From positions 1 to 8,992 of the forward strand of contig JAGOGU010000048.1 of the NCBI GenBank assembly GCA_017996515.1: 8,992 nucleotides of DNA. The letters are read 5' to 3'. A program made the translations under genes and the position numbers. The notes below the pieces were generated by a model, which saw only the letters and a program-made list of their open reading frames with translations, searched no databases and was not told the origin of the DNA. The DNA comes from Allobrachymonas sp. Lineage in GTDB: Bacteria > Pseudomonadota > Gammaproteobacteria > Burkholderiales > Burkholderiaceae_C. Shown piece after piece: positions 7,718 to 8,992 of the stretch. Each line of letters starts with the position of its first letter. Positions within the stretch are counted from its first letter, which is position 1.

Positions 7718-7727
7718 AATTCGCATG

Positions 7728-7763
7728 AAAAAAGCAAGGTACGCTTGTGGGCATACCTTGCTT
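7728..7763 (-). terminator. Intrinsic terminator after the substrate-binding protein gene
   Basis: On the minus strand a 13-bp stem (arms 7751–7763 and 7732–7744) with one G·U wobble and a 6-nt loop (7745–7750) is followed by six Us that begin within the last stem pairs. The wobble pairs only in minus-strand RNA (it would be a C·A mismatch in plus-strand RNA), which fixes the direction. It begins 14 nt after the stop of the binding-protein gene and lies 162 bp before the permease start. It should end most transcripts after the binding protein and let some read through to the permease and ATPase. Confidence 0.85.
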
Positions 7764-7777
7764 GTTGGGGCTAGCGC

Positions 7778-8611
7778 TTATTTGGCAGCTTCTTCAAACC
7801 ATTTGGCATAAATGGTTTTGGCGGTGCCATCGGCCACCATGGCATCCAGCGTTTCGTCCAGTTTGGCGCGCAGGGCGGTGTCTTCCAGGCGCAAGCCTAC
7901 GCCATATTCTTCTGCGCCCAGGTTTTCTTCCAGAATGCGGTATTCGCCCGGTTTTTTGCTGGTGTAGTAGCGGCCAACCACTTCGTCAACCACCACGGCG
8001 TCCAGTCGGCCAGCGGCCAGATCCATGAGTGCAGTTACGTTGTCGCCAAAGGCTTTGACTTCTTTCAGCGATTTGTGGAGGGCTTCGTCTTTGTTCACGG
8101 CATCCACGGCGCTGCTGCCGTCTTGCACGCCAACCACCTTGCCGGCAAGGTCAGCCTTGTTTTGTACAGACGAGCTGCCGGCAACGATGATGATCTGGTG
8201 GTTCACCATATAGGGCTTGGTGAAGGCCACGTTTTTCTTGCGCTCTTCGGTAATGGTCATGCCGTTCCACAGCGCATCGACGCGGTTGCTTTTGAGTTCG
8301 GCCTCTTTGGCGCTCCAGTCAATGGGCTTGAATTCGGCTTCGATGTTCATGCGCTTGGTTGCTTCGCGTGCCATGTCGATGTCGTAGCCGACCAGCTCAC
8401 CTTTTTCATCGCGAAAACCCATGGGCGGGAAGTTGTCGTCCAGGCCGATCACCAGTTTTTTTGGCAGTTCAGCGCTTGCTGTGGCCGAGGCAGGGGCGGC
8501 ACTCGAAGCGGCGGGTGCTTGGGTTTCGGCAGGCTTGCTGCACCCCCACAGCACAACACCGGCAGCCAAGGCGGCAAAGACGGGAATCAGGCGAGAAAAA
8601 CGTGGTTTCAT
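7778..8611 (-). CDS. Polar amino acid ABC transporter, substrate-binding lipoprotein
   Basis: A 277-residue periplasmic-binding-protein family 3 (SBP_bac_3) protein that captures an amino acid and delivers it to the permease. The N-terminus is a lipoprotein signal: KPRFSR, a hydrophobic core (8–22) and the lipobox LWGC with acylated cysteine at C24; Trp at -2 is unusual. An Ala/Pro/Ser-rich linker (28–48) tethers the domain. The binding domain begins at about 51 (KKLVIGLDDNFPPMGF). Key ligand regions are NGMTITEERKK (116–126, with R124 expected to bind the carboxylate), FTKPYM (130–135), GSSA (165–168) and VVDE (207–210, with D209 expected near the amino group). The DWSAKEAELKSNRVDALWNG block is like Gram-positive polar amino acid binding proteins, from memory. 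The substrate is undetermined. The Shine-Dalgarno is weak (AAGG about 10 nt upstream). It is first in its operon and is followed by a strong terminator. Its acylation would need the nearby Lnt. Confidence 0.95.
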   Translation of the reverse strand: MKPRFSRLIPVFAALAAGVVLWGCSKPAETQAPAASSAAPASATASAELPKKLVIGLDDNFPPMGFRDEKGELVGYDIDMAREATKRMNIEAEFKPIDWSAKEAELKSNRVDALWNGMTITEERKKNVAFTKPYMVNHQIIIVAGSSSVQNKADLAGKVVGVQDGSSAVDAVNKDEALHKSLKEVKAFGDNVTALMDLAAGRLDAVVVDEVVGRYYTSKKPGEYRILEENLGAEEYGVGLRLEDTALRAKLDETLDAMVADGTAKTIYAKWFEEAAK

Positions 8612-8652
8612 GGTGAATGGCCTTTTTAAAAAATAAAAGCAGAATTTGCTGT

Positions 8653-8666
8653 TTACGCTGGCGTAA
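8653..8666. promoter_or_regulatory. 6-2-6 dyad at the binding-protein promoter, candidate operator
   Basis: TTACGC-TG-GCGTAA is a perfect 14-bp dyad. It abuts, sharing one base with, the candidate -10 element of the minus-strand promoter and lies in the presumed transcription start region, about 42 bp before the ATG at 8611. A repressor bound there would block transcription. The regulator is not in the window. Confidence 0.35.
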
Positions 8667-8696
8667 TGATAGCTGTTGAAATGAGGAATTTGTCAC
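8666..8696 (-). promoter_or_regulatory. Candidate sigma-70 promoter of the ABC operon
   Basis: On the minus strand, TATCAT (8666–8671) matches the -10 consensus in five of six bases. GTGACA (8691–8696) resembles a -35 element with a 19-bp spacer, or TGACAA with 18. The spacing is a little long. The position, about 55 bp upstream of the ATG, is sensible. Confidence 0.38.
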
Positions 8697-8734
8697 GCTA
8701 TTGGCCGTAGGCGCGGATTTATCTGACTTTTTCC

Positions 8735-8750
8735 TTGCTCTGTTGCTCTG
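8735..8750. repeat. 8-bp tandem duplication
   Basis: TTGCTCTG occurs twice in immediate succession (8735–8742 and 8743–8750) within the 270-bp divergent region between the binding-protein gene and glyQ. It may be a slippage product or a paired protein site; no function is evident. I could not identify a convincing glyQ promoter in this region. Confidence 0.4.
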
Positions 8751-8813
8751 CGCGGTTTCTGTGCGGCAGGTACGTGCGCAAAAAAGAAGGCAAGAGCGGT
8801 GCCCGCAAAAGGG

Positions 8814-8832
8814 GGGAGAGCAAACATCTCCC
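8814..8832 (+). other. Short hairpin upstream of glyQ
   Basis: GGGAGA (8814–8819) and TCTCCC (8827–8832) form a perfect 6-bp stem with a 7-nt loop, 49 bp before the glyQ ATG. There is no following T run, so it is not an intrinsic terminator. It could be a leader hairpin if the promoter lies upstream, or chance. A TAGAAT -10-like hexamer at 8835–8840 lacks a matching -35. Confidence 0.25.
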
Positions 8833-8881
8833 AGTAGAATCGGGCCATTCCACTGCATTTTGTGTGCATCACATATTCATC

Positions 8882-8992
8882 ATGCCTACTTTTCAGCAAA
8901 TCATTCTTACGCTTCAACAATATTGGGCCCAGCAAGGCTGCGCTTTACTGCAACCCTACGATATGGAAGTGGGCGCAGGCACCAGCCACACC
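8882..8992 (+). CDS. glyQ: Glycyl-tRNA synthetase alpha subunit, 3' partial
   Basis: The first 37 codons of the catalytic alpha subunit of the bacterial alpha2beta2 glycyl-tRNA synthetase, which charges tRNA-Gly with glycine in the cytoplasm. The N-terminus is diagnostic: [13 protein letters not shown], then [16 protein letters not shown] followed by TSHT, nearly identical in pattern to other GlyQ proteins (E. coli has QGLILTLQDYWARQGC and [13 protein letters not shown]). The ATG at 8882 matches the family start; no Shine-Dalgarno is visible, and a GTG in frame at 8864 is less likely. The gene runs off the right edge; glyS would be expected to follow. It is divergent from the ABC operon with 270 bp between. 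Confidence 0.96.
   Translation, partial: MPTFQQIILTLQQYWAQQGCALLQPYDMEVGAGTSHT

Noticed and set aside
8862..8876. CRP-like TGTG…CACA palindrome before glyQ
   Set aside because: The spacing and flanks do not match the TGTGA-N6-TCACA consensus.
1..8992. CRISPR array, tRNA/rRNA genes, insertion sequence or att sites
   Set aside because: No regularly spaced repeats, no tRNA cloverleaf, no transposase or integrase motif and no paired terminal repeats were seen.

Overview
The window looks like a chromosomal segment of a betaproteobacterium, most likely of the order Burkholderiales. The basis is the corC–lnt pair with glyQ further along, and the near-canonical betaproteobacterial GlyQ N-terminus. 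The genus cannot be fixed from the sequence. By eye the two leftmost genes are more A/T-rich than lnt, which is strongly G/C-rich.

Layout. (1) Bases 2–3231, plus strand, hold an accessory-looking pair. The first gene is a 5'-truncated WD40-like beta-propeller protein with an unrecognised helical C-terminal domain. It is followed 23 bp later by a two-TM membrane protein with tandem Rossmann (TrkA-N/RCK-like) domains and a C-terminal RyR (ryanodine-receptor repeat) domain, apparently preceded by a degenerate second RyR copy. (2) Bases 3367–6023, plus strand, hold the housekeeping envelope genes corC and lnt, joined by a GTGA start/stop overlap. (3) Bases 6113–8611, minus strand, hold a polar amino acid ABC importer. 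In transcription order these are a lipoprotein substrate-binding protein, a strong intrinsic terminator, a 212-bp structured gap, a permease, and an ATPase overlapping the permease by 20 bp. (4) From 8882, plus strand, come the first 37 codons of glyQ, the glycyl-tRNA synthetase alpha subunit, running off the right edge.

How they work together. CorC and Lnt act at the cell envelope; Lnt adds the third acyl chain to lipoproteins, and the adjacent substrate-binding protein is itself a predicted lipoprotein. The ABC cassette runs convergently to lnt and divergently from glyQ. It splits what I recall as a common corC–lnt–glyQ–glyS order in Burkholderiales, so it looks inserted. The terminator after the substrate-binding protein gene suggests that protein is made in excess over the membrane components.

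The most interesting part is the WD40 / 2TM–RCK–RyR pair. It combines a propeller scaffold with a membrane protein that resembles a ligand-gated channel subunit but lacks a potassium selectivity filter. This is a candidate for an uncharacterised signalling or conflict system. Its upstream partner domain lies outside the window.
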